64,000 bases of DNA from positions 14,289,873-14,353,872 of the forward strand of contig NC_049991.1 in assembly GCF_000003815.2 (NCBI RefSeq). Reading direction: 5' to 3'. The DNA comes from Branchiostoma floridae. Taxonomy: Eukaryota > Chordata > Leptocardii > Amphioxiformes > Branchiostomatidae. The notes below the pieces were generated by a model that saw only the letters and a list, made by a program, of their open reading frames with translations, searched no databases and was not told the origin of the DNA. Made by a program: the position numbers and the translations under genes. Shown here piece by piece: positions 61,843 through 64,000 of the stretch (its first letter is position 1; each line of letters starts with the position of its first letter).

Positions 61843-63654
61843 AGAATCGGAGGGAAAATACAGGGATCTGCCGCCGGCCCTGTTTTATCCATGGAAACGG
61901 TCCCAGTGCACGAATGATGCCGGATGATTAGGGTGCTTCAAAGAGCGACACGTCACCGGCTGTTAACTTTGACGTTTGGTCTGATATTTGATGGCGAATC
62001 TGCCTGGCACATGTCACGACTCCTACATTTCAAATTGTGTTATCGACATGATGTAGACACTTAGCCACTACCAGGCCTCACGGATCGGTGGTCTAATATA
62101 GTAGAAATTGGACAAATAGAGTGACAATAGTACGCTAGAGGTGTTGGTCGGCCAAATGAGTTTTTTCTCAGTTTAGAGGCTAGTCGACCCTTGCAAGTTT
62201 CACAAACTCGAAAAAAATGCAATTTTCAGTAGAAAAACCTCACGGAACGTTTGTGGAGAACAGAGTTTAGCGCTCCGGGCACGGATTTAGGCCGTGCATT
62301 ATCCTGATTACTTCCGCTGACCTCCGGGGCGGTTTGATTAGAAAGAGCACATCGACCAATTCCAGACAAAGGACAACCCGGCCACTCCCACTGCGATTTA
62401 CGAAGTCGTTTGGTGAACGAATTTTGACAGCATGTATGAAGAGACCCAATACGTGTGCACTGTCTTGCCTATATTATGTGCTCTTTTGTAAAAACACTTC
62501 AATAGAGAAATCGGTAAACGTCCACAAGCCTTAAAAACTTACTGGATTTTGAATGGCATCAGAACATGTATTTTCAAGTCAAACTTATGAAAAAAATATT
62601 AAATTTTCTGGCAATTTGGCCCAACCGACCATCAGCCATTGTAAAAAGGTCGAATACTACAATCCGCTTCTCTCACCTTTCATGACATCGAGAACATGTT
62701 GATATACAAATATTTAAGTACTTATCACTGTTAACTACTTATAATGCATGGCAGACGATGCTTGTTTTACTGGATTGACCGGATGACCACCTGAATACGA
62801 ATAGCGGCATGTCCTTCCAATCCCCATGGACATATGATCAACACTGCTGTAAGTGATGACCACGAGGGGTTGGTACATGTACGGTGTACCATCTACTACC
62901 GGCACAAAACCGTTTTTTTCTCGTTGGACCGGTCCGAAAAGACGGACCTGAAAAAATTCAGTGTGCCGGATGTTGGACCGATTAGAACATGAACAGAGTA
63001 TACCGGCACTACGGTGGTAGGCGCACCAAACAGATTCCGTTGTAGCGAAATGAACCATTGTTTTGAGTATCGCCCATTCACAAACAGTTAGGTCCAGGGT
63101 CAGATCCGGACTTGGACCTGTGCCTCTGGACCTGGACCGTACCTGGACCCGAATTTTCTGTACCGGTAACCACCCCTAATGACCACTAATGAACCAAAGA
63201 TTTTCGTCCGACCCGTTTATCAGACGCAGGGCGAGTGTGCTACTGAAAAATGTATTGATTTACGGTCTGATTGCGTTTGGTTAATACCTCCATTCTAAGG
63301 CAGATTTATTTCCTACATAATGCAGCGAGATCCAGTTGACTATTATACTGTTTTAGGCAACAATTAAGCAAACGTTGACAACAGAGCAATAACAGCATGT
63401 CATTCACAAATAAATGGCCCTTTTTATACAAATTTGATTAAAATCCTACACTTTTCATAATGACCAAAGAAATGTACAAAGATATATTCTCTTTAAGCCA
63501 CCTCATTCCATGGGTAAATAGGTGAACAATGTTCGAAATTAACCTCAAAAAGTGACAAACATAATATCACATTTCCTGGGACTGTGATGCTCGCTGAGGT
63601 TTCAGCATAGTCTATGGTTCACTGAGTCACCTAATTTCACTACTGACTGAGGGT

Positions 63655-63910
63655 TATAATTATGTACAAGACCATAGCATGCTTAATAGCATATCAAAAA
63701 CCGGAAGTTCTGCTGCAGTACCAAAGACACACACCAGGGGCGCCAAAATTAATCTCAACCTTTGCATCCCAACTTCTATCCACATACCAAATATCATTAC
63801 AGTCTGTCGAGAGGTTCTAACGTTATGCTGACCACATATTCGTAGACTCAAATACACATACAGACAGACAGAAACGCCAAACACAATACCTCCATTTTGA
63901 TGGAGGTAAA
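63655..63910. repeat. 'TACCTCCAT' family member
   Basis: CCATAGCATGCTTAATAGCA, GTTCTGCTGCAGTACCAA, ACATACCAAATATCATTACA and a terminal TACCTCCATTTTGATGGAGGTA hairpin (broken here into its halves) match 43.80-44.04 kb. Confidence 0.7.
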
Positions 63911-64000
63911 AGAAATATCAGTATAATTTTGTGTTGGGTGAAATTTCAAAATGTGTCGCAGCTGGACGTTATGATGATCCCTGGGCTCTGTAAAGACGAG

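Larger units (their letters stand above)
42288..64000. other. DNA upstream of the alternative P-loop exon
   Basis: Expected to contain the first exon belonging to 42177-42287 or its intron. I searched the minus strand for a phase-0 donor preceded by a DFxxxVxxK-like end and found none convincing. The region holds repeats listed separately, an assembly gap, and one possible membrane-protein exon at 59.72-59.81 kb. Long stretches (42.5-43.8, 44.1-45.0, 46.1-46.9, 49.4-51.0, 53.9-55.2, 57.0-59.2 and 60.7-61.4 kb) show nothing I can name. Confidence 0.6.

Overview
The window is non-coding-rich animal DNA. Its genes are split by long introns, and it carries many short inverted-repeat transposon relics, SINE- and LINE-like fragments and microsatellites, plus one assembly gap (100 N, 51136-51235). 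Several dispersed repeats, such as those at about 20.7, 40.8 and 56.1 kb ending in a GGTTATACCGGCTATATAGA-type stretch, look to me like repeats I remember from lancelets (Branchiostoma). That assignment is recollection, not a search result.

The one gene I can establish is a Rab GTPase of the Rab26/Rab37 group on the minus strand. Five coding exons join in phase: exon 1 (30289-30414), exon 2 with the P-loop (27715-27825), exon 3 (8175-8216), exon 4 with WDTAGQE (3674-3740) and exon 5 (3131-3183). Together they give 399 nt, or 133 codons, covering the N-terminus through G1, G2 and G3. The NKxD, SAK and C-terminal cysteine parts are not in the window and should lie beyond its left edge.

The most interesting feature is a second P-loop exon (42177-42287), 14.4 kb farther upstream and upstream of exon 1 itself. 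It has the same length (111 nt, 37 codons) and the same phases as exon 2, but a different switch I end (GIGFT instead of GIDFR). The layout implies two promoters, each with its own P-loop exon, spliced to a shared exon 3. From memory, human RAB37 has an isoform with nearly this alternative exon, while the N-terminus of exon 1 recalls human RAB26. This locus may therefore preserve the undivided ancestral arrangement. The first exon that should precede 42287 was not found with confidence.

Layout: 1-3130, start of the next intron; 3.1-8.2 kb, exons 5, 4 and 3; 8.2-27.7 kb, a 19.5-kb intron full of MITE-like elements, SINEs, a LINE fragment and a TA microsatellite; 27.7-30.4 kb, exon 2, a ~185-bp tandem array and exon 1; 30.4-42.2 kb, promoter-side and inter-exon DNA with an X-box-like site, small tandem duplications and a possible short transcript at 34.9-35.7 kb; 42.2 kb, alternative exon; 42.3-64 kb, mostly repeats and unique non-coding DNA, a ~1-kb TIR transposon, an octamer-rich tandem array and one possible membrane-protein exon at 59.7 kb. 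Most short ORFs elsewhere are chance or lie inside repeats.
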